In this document: one piece after another, positions 14,618 through 23,184 of the stretch | Layout: each line of letters opens with the position of its first letter | Position numbering within the stretch: position 1 is the first letter of the stretch | Origin: Kiritimatiellia bacterium | GTDB lineage: Bacteria > Verrucomicrobiota > Kiritimatiellia > RFP12 > UBA1067 | NCBI GenBank assembly: GCA_017547265.1 | Contig: JAFYQC010000167.1 | Location: 1-25,134 of the forward strand | Length of the DNA: 25,134 nt | Direction: 5' to 3' | The notes under the pieces: generated by a model | Database searches by the model: none | Told to the model about the DNA's origin: nothing | Seen by the model: the letters and a program-made list of their open reading frames with translations, nothing else | Program-made: the position numbers and the translations under genes

Positions 14618-17600
14618 ATGAAAAACGGGGATGAGACTCGCGATCCGCATTGCGGGATTGCAGTTGTGCTATGCGCTTGTGCGGCGCTCACGCTTGGCGC
14701 GAATGTGTCCGCATTGGCGGACTCCTTCTCGCCAACAAATATCGTCGTCGCGCCGCTCACAGATGCGCATTGGACGCAGGGCGCGCCGTACAACGGCTAT
14801 TCGCCTTTAAAGGACAATGGCGAAAACTGGGCGGCGGGATGTGTTGCCATCGCCGCATCGCAGGAGTTGCTTGTGTGGCAGTGGCCATGGCGTTTCGGCG
14901 CCACGCACGAAGTTTCCCACATTGTCTCGGGATCCGATAATTCAGTCATCCGTTTTGATGGCACGGTCCCGTTTGACTGGGCTTCGTTGAAGAACTCTTA
15001 TTCGTCTTCTGATTCGTTTGCGTCCCGCCATGCGGCAGCCAGACTCACTCTCTTTTGCCAATCGCTTGTCCAAATGCAGTTCGTTTCCAGCGGCGGCGAG
15101 GCAAAGAAGGGTATCGACGGCACAATGGAATGGTATGAGTATGATGGCAACGTCACTCCGTCAAGCGGGGATGCAGCACTTGCGAAGATACTTGCAGATC
15201 TGGAATTTGGCAGCCCCTTGCAGGTCGGCGTGAATGTCGGCGGATATGGTGGGCACGAAGTCGTCGGTGTCGGATATGGCACCGGCACTAACGCGACGGG
15301 CGAAACCGTGCAGCTCTTGGGCCTGAACATGGGCTGGGGCGGTGCGGTTCAGTGGTGGAACCTTGCTTCCACAAGCGGTTCTTATATTAAAAGCGCCAAG
15401 GTGGGATTCCGCCCGATTAAGTCAGTGCAGATTGAGCCGCTTGCGCCTGTCAGCGGCAGCAGCGTGACACTCAATTGGCACCTGCCCAACTGCTACACAA
15501 ACAAGATAAGCGGCTTTACAGTGGCGAAGAAGACGCTTTCTGCCTCTACGACAACATGGACGGACGATTTCGCCGCTGGTGGCAAGGGGCGCTCGTCAAA
15601 CGCCAATGCCATGCGAGCAAAGGACGGCGCGCTTTTTGCTTGGGACGGAACTACATCGTCGATTTACACTTATGACGAGAAATTTGAGTTGACTTCGGAC
15701 TCGGTCTTGACCTACGACGTCGGCAGCGCCTATATGTCCGGCATGCAGGCAAGGTTCGAAGCGAAGTTCGGCGACGGCGAGTGGCAGAAGATAGGTGATA
15801 TACACTTGAATGGTGGGCGCACTTCCTATTACGACAAAGACGGCGCACCTTCGACGATGACCTCGGGGGTTGCGATCAATCTCGGTGCGTATGGCGGAAA
15901 GATTGCGCAGTTCCGGATTGCCGTGGAATATACGAGCGGCGGCACATACGCCAACAATTGGGCCAGCATGAAAATCGACAACCTGTCTGTTTCGAATGTC
16001 AGGATGTTCGAGGCGGACACCGTGGTAACAATTAACGATGCTTCTGTGCGGACGGCGACGCAGAGCGGACTGGAAACGAACAAGACTTATGCTATTTCTG
16101 TTGCGCCGATCATGAGCGACGGGTCGGCTTCAGTTACGCAGACTGTGACAACTGTTGTCGGCACTCCTGCCGCAGCTCCGAGTGCGATCGAACTCTCTGC
16201 AATAATTAACGGCATCGAGATGATTCAGGAGGGCTTTTATCTTGAATGCGGAAGCGGAACAACGACATTCAATGTAACATCTGTCAACGCAACTGCGCTA
16301 CAGGCCCTGCCAAGTCATTTGAGCATATTGCCTGACAACGCTGTTTCAGTCTCGGGGAACGGCGGTGTGTTCACAGTCACTATTGACGGCTCCAAGCTGT
16401 CTTCCCGCTGGGAAGGGGCGAAGACGATTCTCACTTTGAAGGCGTCCAATGGAGATGGCGCAGTGGCCGCGAAAGACATTGTGCTCAAGTTCAACCGCAA
16501 TGTTGTCATGGGTGCCAGGACATATACATTGACAGGCTCCACCAATGCAACTGCTGCAGTAGAGTTTATCGGTGGCACCACGATTAATGGCGACGGCCAC
16601 ACATTGACCGTCAAGGCCGGCGCATTCACCGGTTCGGGCGATGTCACACTCACAAACGGCACCTTTGTTTTTGAAGACCTTGGCGATTTTGAGGGAACGA
16701 TCAATGTCGACTCTTCCGCTGCGGTCTCTTTTGCCGGAGCCAGTTGCCCGGCACTTAAAGGTTCGGGGGCAATTGCGATTTCCGCAGATGCGACGATTGA
16801 CGATTATTCACAGTGGAATGGAACGTTGGTCGTCGCAAGCGGAGCGACCGTTACCGTTCCATCCCAGGGTCTTGGCTGGACAGATGTGGAGAATGGCGGA
16901 ACGCTAAAGGTTGTCTTGACGGATGAAGAAGTTGCTTATGGGTATTCCACAAGCAAAGCGGCTCTTAATTCAGGAACATTACTCTTTGTGAATGCATCTG
17001 GACAAACTTTGATGTATTGGACGTCTGACGCGGCTCCATTTGCATACGATGGGACTTGCAATGTGTGGCAGGAACTTTCAGGTGGAGGGCAAAATAATTC
17101 ATACAATACGGCTGCAAGGTGGACAAAAGGTGTGCCAGTCGCTGGCGATTATGTCGTGCTTTCCAATTTCAACGGCTCAACCATTTATTTGGATTCTCCG
17201 GGCAACGTCACGCTTGAAGAGGTCAGGGTTAAAGGGTATGGTACCCAGATGTTGCTAAAGGATCATCCTATGGCAACGTATGGCTATGCGACTTACTATA
17301 CCATACGCGCAAAGATATTTAAAAATGAAGTTCCTGTTGATATAGGGTCAACATTGTTTCAGCCAGAAATTCTTGAGCCGTTGGCTATGATATATCTTAA
17401 ATCTGGGGGCTTGTTGTCTGGAAGTGTTGTATATGATTACATCTCAAATATGCGAACTTCCGATTTGCAGGATTCTACGCGGTGGCGTGGTACGGTCGTG
17501 ATAACTGGGACAGACAACCATATTACCGTGGACAACCTCGGCAACTCTCTTTCCTTCATAAGAATGAATGGAAATACAGGCAGCTTGTATTGGGGCGATG

Positions 17601-20600
17601 TGTCACATGTCCCAATCGAGCTTGTTGATCCTGACGGCGGCATAGCATTTGACTGGAATAATGGATATGGTGACAAGACAAATTTTGTCGGAAAGATTTT
17701 CGGCAATGGCACACTGAAGGTCAGGGGAACGACTACGTCGGTATCGGAGAAGGTTGTCATACGCGATATGGAAGAGTTCTTTGGGAATCTTGAACTTTCC
17801 GCCAAAACCTTGGTTCTTGGCACATCGGTTCCGACTACTACTTCCTCAGACGGACGCCTGCATCTTTGCTCTGGATACGGTGCTACGGTTGCGGCTGGCA
17901 AGACATGGAAGATTGGCGGGGGCGTTTATCTCGACGGCAGCCAGACTCTTGACGTAAAAGGTGTGCTTGACACGACGCATATTTTTGCAAATGCGGCGAA
18001 CCCGCTTCTAATGCTTTCAGACGGCGGGTTGATAGAAGTTGACACAATCCCCTCCGCGAGCCAGCGAATAAATGTCAACCTCTATGCTGGTACGTTCAGG
18101 ATCGACGGCGATGCGACGGTGTCCGACGGATTCTGCTTCTCTTCGACAAACGGCACATACACGACGCTTGACGTGAATGGCCACGAGTTGACATTCGGCT
18201 CTAATGCGATTTCGGGGCATGGCGCAATCTATCCGACATCTTCTGCCGAGAACTCAAAGGGCCGCGTGGTGTTTCAGAACATGGGGTATTTCGCCGGCGA
18301 TATAATAATCGACGGGACAACAGTCGTTGAATTACCAGAAGAAATGTCAGACTTCGAAGGAAGGATCCTGCTTGCCGGTTCTGAAATGGCGACATCTGCC
18401 GGACGCGAGGGGGATGTCGTACTGAACGACGGTGCAGTTCTGACTCTTTCGCTGTCGAATGAACAAGTCAGGTCTGGCTATACGACGAGCAAGGTGGCGT
18501 TGGACGGTTCTTCTGCGCTTGTGTTCGCTGACGAAGACGGCAATGTCCTGTCTGTCCTTTCTTCGGCAGATGCTGTGAATGGTACATTTTCCATCGCGGC
18601 GCAAGAACCTGTCTATGCCGGCCCAGCGCCAACGGCGGTGTGGCTGACTGGCGAGTTCGAGGACGCCGCAAGCAAGCACAACGGATATTCTATCGTGCGT
18701 CCGGATTCCGGCATAAGCGTGACGGACGGTAAACTAGTCGTTGCCGGCAATGCGACGACAGGCGCTACCATTGACTTGACTTCCACGAATGCGAACAAGG
18801 TCACGGTGTTGATTGAGTATTCTTCGCTTGCTGCGGTTTCCGGCAAAAATGTTACGCTTGCCACAGTCAAGGATAGCGAATCCCATGTAATTGGAGCCAG
18901 GACTACAGCCAATGGAGCATTGACGCTTACTGGCTACTTCGATGCAAATTCTGACAACAACTATGCGTTCGACACTGTGCCTACAATGACGTCTGGCACT
19001 GGTTATCTCATGCTGATGTACGATGATACAACGGACAACAGTGTCAATGGTACATATTGCTATGCGGGCAGCACCATTGCTACGCTCGCCGGAGGGCGGA
19101 ACGATACATTGAAGTGGACGGGCAACAGCAGGAAAATCAATGAGGCAAGCATCGGCGGGCCAATCACTTCCACTCGTGTGGCGGCATGGCCTGGTGTTAA
19201 GATTGAGAAGGTTGCGTTGTTTGTCGGCGAGGCATTGACAAATAAGGACATCGCCAATTATAAGTTCCCCGAACCGACTGTGGTTGCGCGATTCGTCAAC
19301 GGCGGCGACTCGACGGACTATATCTCGCTTGACGAAGCCATGATGGCTTTGGCTGTGGTGCTGCATTCAAATCCCAATTCGGGCGCATACGTCGAGGTTG
19401 TCGACGACGGACTGGAAGCACCCAACGAATACGGCTCTTCTGGCATCGGCTACAGTGCGACGGAGCGCAAGTATGCTCGCGCTGTTGCGAAGTTGGACAA
19501 CGGGACGGCAACTTATCCCGCCTTCCTCAATCTTGCCGACGCCTGGGCGGCGGCTGGGAAGGGCGCCGACACGGCGACAATCACGATTATTGCCGCCCCA
19601 TCCGATTCGGTGACAATCGAGGTAGGGCAAACACTGAAGGTAGACGGTCTTGCGCTTGCCGACGATAAAGTGCTCGTTGGCGAAAATCGCATAAAGCATG
19701 CAACAACCGAAAACGGCGTCACGACCTACACGGCCAAGTATACGGATGCGGTTACGCTCCTGGACGGCACGATCTACCACGGCAACGATGCGAACCGCGC
19801 CGTCATCACCAACTACCTCTCGCAGATGGTGGGCCATCGTCCGGTCAAGATGCCTGCGCCCAGCACTGTCGATTTGCTCCTTGTCTACGATCCCAATGCC
19901 GTGGCGTATGCCACTAACCATTACTCTACCATCGAGGAACACGCCGCGCACAACGTCGCGGTGATGAATCAGGCATTGACGGCGACCGACATCGACACAA
20001 ACGTCTGGTTCAGGATCGCCGGCATCTATCAGGTTGACGTTGCGGCAGCTCATGTTGATGATGCGTTGAGCAAGCTTAACTCCGGCACGGCGGAAGGCTG
20101 GGATCAGGTGAACGCCATGCGTGACCAGGTTGGCGCGGACATTGTGCTCGGAGTCGTCTATACGAACTCGAACTACGGTCTCGCCAACTGGTGCTCGCCC
20201 ACGGCCATCATGAACGGCAGCGCAGCAAACTCCGCATTTGCCGGCGTGAGGGCAGATGCCGCATGGGCGTGGGTGCATGAGGTCGGCCATACGGCCAGTC
20301 TTTTCCACAATCCAGTCGAAGCGGCGGGCACGTATCATGACACCACGTCCATTGGCTGCGGATTCGTCAAGACCGCCGCAGCGGATGCGGCGGAGTTGCG
20401 CTCGCTCATGGACTCCGGCACGGCGCAAATGGCATTCTCGTCTCCCAACCACATGTCGCATGGCGAGGTGTATTCCGTGACGAACGCTTCGGGGGCGTGG
20501 GTCGATTCGTCCGGCGAACTTGCGCGGTTGCTGCCTTATATGGCGAAATACCGTACAGCTGCGCAAGATCAAGTTGCGAAGATTGCCGACACGTACTACT

Positions 20601-21775
20601 CCTCTCTTGCGGAAGCGGTTGCGGTGGCCACGGCTTCGCAGGCGGAATCGGTTGAAATCTCGTTGCTGCTCGCAAGTACCAACAATGTGACGCTTGACTC
20701 CAAGACGACAGTGACAGAGGCGTCGGCTGGTCTTTACACTGGTACGCTTTCCGGCTCCGGTACGCTTGTGTTGGCAGGCACACGCTCTTCCGCGCTTTCG
20801 TTTGATGCCTGGACCGGCACTGTTGAAGTGCCGCAGATAACATCGGGGAAAGTCGAGCTGAAGTTCTATGGTGTAGAAGGTTCAACGGTTCGTCTTGGCG
20901 GAGGCATGACAGGTGGATGGATCGCTAACGAGACTGTCTATCCGACAATTGAAATCCCCCCTGGGAAGACCCTCCTGTTAAGCGCATTCTCGCCATCGTT
21001 CGCAAACACATTCAAGAAGCTCAAGGGAGCGGGAACGTTTGCTATCCTCGTAACGCCGAATGAAGGAAACGATCTCGCCAATGTCGAAAACTGGGGCGCA
21101 GACAAAAACTATAGCGCATATTTCCTCATGAACAACGCCGCTGATTTTACGGGCACTTTCTTTGTCAATGAGTATGTTGGAATTGCCATCGGCACATCAA
21201 AACCAGGCAAGAACACTGTTGGCGGCAAGATTCTCGTCTATACAAGTGTTGTTGCATCTGCCAATTGGTCTGCGCCGAATGGTATCGTTCTTGCCGACGC
21301 GGCGGCTACGCTGACGGTTGAGAACGGCGTGACGGTGCCGACTGTTTCCACTTCGCTTTCTGGCTATGGCGTCGTCCGAAACGGCAATGTCTATTCCGTC
21401 GAGCGGGTTACCGGCACCGACTATCCGGTTCCCTATTCTTGGTTCTCTATATACGATCCTGATATATCGGTCAATGAGGTTGAGCAACGCGCAACGAATA
21501 TTGGAGCAAATGGCCTGCTTTGGTGGGAATGCTACGTGCTTGGTCTCGATCCCACGAATGCGCTGAGCAAGTTTACGGCGACGATTCGAATGGACGGCGT
21601 GACGCCAGTTGTCGAATACTCGCCGACGAACGAGACGCTTGTCGCGGCAGGCAAAATAGAATACGTCCTCCAGGGCAAGCCTACGCTCACCAATGACTGG
21701 TCGGACTGCCCGTCGTTCGACGAGCCCGGTGACACCAACCGCTTCTTCCGCGTAAAGGTGACTTGGCAAGAATGA
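14618..21775 (+). CDS. Giant secreted protein with C10 cysteine peptidase and metzincin-like zinc peptidase domains
   Basis: 2385 residues. The signal peptide runs to about A34. A C10 (streptopain-like) domain follows directly at about 40-262 with no propeptide: WTQGAPYN, catalytic C75 in AAGCVAIAASQ, H213 in GGHEVVGVGYG, and NMGWGG. A beta-sandwich/FN3-like region (about 265-560) and beta-helix passenger repeats (about 630-1400, one module at W956 matching the beta-helix protein at 5647-9534) come next, then a LamG-like unit (about 1410-1550). The zinc peptidase domain (about 1750-1980) starts VDLLLVYDPNA and holds HEVGHTASLFH (1887-1897), ligands H1887, H1891 and H1897, base E1888. The usual metzincin glycine is S1894. 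It ends MAFSSPN...MAKYR like reprolysin-type peptidases. Y..L.EA motifs at Y1568, Y1633 and Y1993 flank it. A second passenger stretch and a compact C-terminal domain (about 2270-2385, WWECYVLGLDP) finish the protein. ATG 14618 was chosen over a longer frame that would run into the antitoxin gene. Confidence 0.88.
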   Translation: MKNGDETRDPHCGIAVVLCACAALTLGANVSALADSFSPTNIVVAPLTDAHWTQGAPYNGYSPLKDNGENWAAGCVAIAASQELLVWQWPWRFGATHEVSHIVSGSDNSVIRFDGTVPFDWASLKNSYSSSDSFASRHAAARLTLFCQSLVQMQFVSSGGEAKKGIDGTMEWYEYDGNVTPSSGDAALAKILADLEFGSPLQVGVNVGGYGGHEVVGVGYGTGTNATGETVQLLGLNMGWGGAVQWWNLASTSGSYIKSAKVGFRPIKSVQIEPLAPVSGSSVTLNWHLPNCYTNKISGFTVAKKTLSASTTTWTDDFAAGGKGRSSNANAMRAKDGALFAWDGTTSSIYTYDEKFELTSDSVLTYDVGSAYMSGMQARFEAKFGDGEWQKIGDIHLNGGRTSYYDKDGAPSTMTSGVAINLGAYGGKIAQFRIAVEYTSGGTYANNWASMKIDNLSVSNVRMFEADTVVTINDASVRTATQSGLETNKTYAISVAPIMSDGSASVTQTVTTVVGTPAAAPSAIELSAIINGIEMIQEGFYLECGSGTTTFNVTSVNATALQALPSHLSILPDNAVSVSGNGGVFTVTIDGSKLSSRWEGAKTILTLKASNGDGAVAAKDIVLKFNRNVVMGARTYTLTGSTNATAAVEFIGGTTINGDGHTLTVKAGAFTGSGDVTLTNGTFVFEDLGDFEGTINVDSSAAVSFAGASCPALKGSGAIAISADATIDDYSQWNGTLVVASGATVTVPSQGLGWTDVENGGTLKVVLTDEEVAYGYSTSKAALNSGTLLFVNASGQTLMYWTSDAAPFAYDGTCNVWQELSGGGQNNSYNTAARWTKGVPVAGDYVVLSNFNGSTIYLDSPGNVTLEEVRVKGYGTQMLLKDHPMATYGYATYYTIRAKIFKNEVPVDIGSTLFQPEILEPLAMIYLKSGGLLSGSVVYDYISNMRTSDLQDSTRWRGTVVITGTDNHITVDNLGNSLSFIRMNGNTGSLYWGDVSHVPIELVDPDGGIAFDWNNGYGDKTNFVGKIFGNGTLKVRGTTTSVSEKVVIRDMEEFFGNLELSAKTLVLGTSVPTTTSSDGRLHLCSGYGATVAAGKTWKIGGGVYLDGSQTLDVKGVLDTTHIFANAANPLLMLSDGGLIEVDTIPSASQRINVNLYAGTFRIDGDATVSDGFCFSSTNGTYTTLDVNGHELTFGSNAISGHGAIYPTSSAENSKGRVVFQNMGYFAGDIIIDGTTVVELPEEMSDFEGRILLAGSEMATSAGREGDVVLNDGAVLTLSLSNEQVRSGYTTSKVALDGSSALVFADEDGNVLSVLSSADAVNGTFSIAAQEPVYAGPAPTAVWLTGEFEDAASKHNGYSIVRPDSGISVTDGKLVVAGNATTGATIDLTSTNANKVTVLIEYSSLAAVSGKNVTLATVKDSESHVIGARTTANGALTLTGYFDANSDNNYAFDTVPTMTSGTGYLMLMYDDTTDNSVNGTYCYAGSTIATLAGGRNDTLKWTGNSRKINEASIGGPITSTRVAAWPGVKIEKVALFVGEALTNKDIANYKFPEPTVVARFVNGGDSTDYISLDEAMMALAVVLHSNPNSGAYVEVVDDGLEAPNEYGSSGIGYSATERKYARAVAKLDNGTATYPAFLNLADAWAAAGKGADTATITIIAAPSDSVTIEVGQTLKVDGLALADDKVLVGENRIKHATTENGVTTYTAKYTDAVTLLDGTIYHGNDANRAVITNYLSQMVGHRPVKMPAPSTVDLLLVYDPNAVAYATNHYSTIEEHAAHNVAVMNQALTATDIDTNVWFRIAGIYQVDVAAAHVDDALSKLNSGTAEGWDQVNAMRDQVGADIVLGVVYTNSNYGLANWCSPTAIMNGSAANSAFAGVRADAAWAWVHEVGHTASLFHNPVEAAGTYHDTTSIGCGFVKTAAADAAELRSLMDSGTAQMAFSSPNHMSHGEVYSVTNASGAWVDSSGELARLLPYMAKYRTAAQDQVAKIADTYYSSLAEAVAVATASQAESVEISLLLASTNNVTLDSKTTVTEASAGLYTGTLSGSGTLVLAGTRSSALSFDAWTGTVEVPQITSGKVELKFYGVEGSTVRLGGGMTGGWIANETVYPTIEIPPGKTLLLSAFSPSFANTFKKLKGAGTFAILVTPNEGNDLANVENWGADKNYSAYFLMNNAADFTGTFFVNEYVGIAIGTSKPGKNTVGGKILVYTSVVASANWSAPNGIVLADAAATLTVENGVTVPTVSTSLSGYGVVRNGNVYSVERVTGTDYPVPYSWFSIYDPDISVNEVEQRATNIGANGLLWWECYVLGLDPTNALSKFTATIRMDGVTPVVEYSPTNETLVAAGKIEYVLQGKPTLTNDWSDCPSFDEPGDTNRFFRVKVTWQE
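16895..17017 (+). repeat. Protein repeat unit 1 inside the giant protease
   Basis: Encodes the pattern GGTLKVVLTDEEVAYGYSTS followed by KAALNSGTLLFVNASGQTL. The same pattern recurs at 18426-18551 as AVLTLSLSNEQVRSGYTTSK, then VALDGSSALVFADEDGNVL. The two copies are diverged at DNA level but match in spacing and key residues (L-L-E-V-GY-TSK-AL-LVF-G-L), showing an old internal duplication of about 500 residues' spacing. Confidence 0.6.
18426..18551 (+). repeat. Protein repeat unit 2 inside the giant protease
   Basis: The partner of the unit at 16895-17017, with the shared GY-T-SK-AL-LVF core. Each copy is preceded by a strand-rich stretch with F-G/W-G and a GA-V pattern, so the duplicated module is probably larger than the part that is still recognisable. 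Confidence 0.6.
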
Positions 21776-23184
21776 CATTCGGACTTTCACTCTTGCCGAT
21801 TGCGGTTCTTGTCGCGGCGCTTGTCGTCGTGAAGGCACCTGCATGGAAGGCAGCGCTCGCCGCGCTTGCGGTTGGTGCCGCAGAGGCGTTTCTATGGCGA
21901 GGGATGTCTGCAGGTGAATTTGCCGACTGTGCGGTGCAGGGCGTCTCGACTGGCCTCTTCCCGATAGGGCTTGTTATCTTTGCCGCGCTATTCACGTATG
22001 CGATAACGGAAACCTCGGGGGCAATCGCAGACATAAAAGGCGGGCTTTGTTCGTTGTCCTCGGATAGTCGCTTTCTCGCTCTCCTCGTTGCATGTGGCTT
22101 CGGGAACTTTATGGAGGGAATGGCCGGCTTTGGCACTGCCGTTGCGATTCCATGCGCAATTCTCGTCGGCGTCGGCTTTGATCCAGCAAGGGCTGTCCTC
22201 TGTTGCCTTGTCGCGAATACGACGCCTACCGCCTTTGGTTCCGTTGGAGTGCCGACGAGCGTTCTTGCAAGTGAGACTGGTCTTGATGTCGGCATGCTGA
22301 CTTCCGCCATCGTGCTACTTCAGCTTGCAGTGACGGCGGTTCTGCCGTTCTTTGTTCTCATTGCGGCGGACGGTTGGCGTGGGCTTCGCGAATGTTGGAA
22401 GCTTGCGCTTGGTGCTTCGGTCGCGTTTGTCGTGCCGTGGCTTCTCGCAGCGCGGTTCACAGGGTGTGAACTTCCCGACATCGTGGGCGGGATCGCCGTC
22501 ATGGCGCTTTTCGCCTTTCTTGGCAAGCGCGGCGAAACGAACTTGCGTCGCCAGCTTTGGGCGTGGATGCCGTTTTCCTTTGTCGTCGTTGCGCTTGGCG
22601 CCGTTTCCATGATGCCGCCGGAATGGAAGCCGTCGCCGGGAATCGTCGTTCTCGCATCTGGTGCTCTCGGCGGGCTGTGTCAGGGCGTAGGTGTTTTTCG
22701 TCTTCTCGGTGTCGCCGTGAAGACTGCAAAGCGCTATGCCCTCGCTGTGCTTACGATCTGCACGGTGCTGGCGCTTGCGAAGACGATGGTTGCGGCGGGG
22801 TTGACACAGACACTTGCCGAGGGTCTCGTCGCCGCGACGGGAGGGGGATATGCCGCGGTCTCTGGAATCGTCGGTGTCCTTGGTGGCTTTGTCACCGGCT
22901 CTGGCACGAGCACGAACGTCCTTTTCGGCGCGCTGCAGGCATCCGTCGGGTCGTCTGACGCAGAGCGGCTTCTCTTTGCGGCGGCGAATGTCATGGGCGC
23001 GGGAATCGGGAAGATGGTCTGTCCGCAGTCGATCGTACTCGGATGCGCGGCGGCGGGGCTTGCCGGTCGTGAAAGCGAAGTCATGAAGCGCGCGTTTCCA
23101 TTTTTCGTCGTCGTCGTGTCTCTCGCGTGCGCCGTCACTTTCACATTCAAGTTGTTTGACATTATTGGGAGGACAATACAATGA
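21772..23184 (+). CDS. LctP-family (lactate/glycolate permease-like) transporter
   Basis: A 470-residue integral membrane protein of the L-lactate permease family (TC 2.A.14), normally a proton symporter for lactate or glycolate. The family core is clear: GFGNFMEGMAGFGTAVAIP (residues 109-127), then ANTTPTAFGSVGVPTS, and near the C-terminus GGFVTGSGTSTNVLFGALQ with GKMVCPQSI. Most of the rest is hydrophobic helices. It is shorter than typical LctP proteins (about 550). The ATG at 21772 overlaps the preceding TGA in an ATGA junction, so it is probably translated by coupling to the giant protease; an in-frame TTG at 21763 is a less likely start. The actual substrate in this sialoglycan context is unproven. 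Confidence 0.88.
   Translation: MTFGLSLLPIAVLVAALVVVKAPAWKAALAALAVGAAEAFLWRGMSAGEFADCAVQGVSTGLFPIGLVIFAALFTYAITETSGAIADIKGGLCSLSSDSRFLALLVACGFGNFMEGMAGFGTAVAIPCAILVGVGFDPARAVLCCLVANTTPTAFGSVGVPTSVLASETGLDVGMLTSAIVLLQLAVTAVLPFFVLIAADGWRGLRECWKLALGASVAFVVPWLLAARFTGCELPDIVGGIAVMALFAFLGKRGETNLRRQLWAWMPFSFVVVALGAVSMMPPEWKPSPGIVVLASGALGGLCQGVGVFRLLGVAVKTAKRYALAVLTICTVLALAKTMVAAGLTQTLAEGLVAATGGGYAAVSGIVGVLGGFVTGSGTSTNVLFGALQASVGSSDAERLLFAAANVMGAGIGKMVCPQSIVLGCAAAGLAGRESEVMKRAFPFFVVVVSLACAVTFTFKLFDIIGRTIQ

Noticed and set aside
16895..18551. Possible CRISPR or tandem DNA repeat in the protease gene
   Set aside because: The similarity exists only at protein level and the units are about 1.5 kb apart; no short regular direct repeats or spacers occur.
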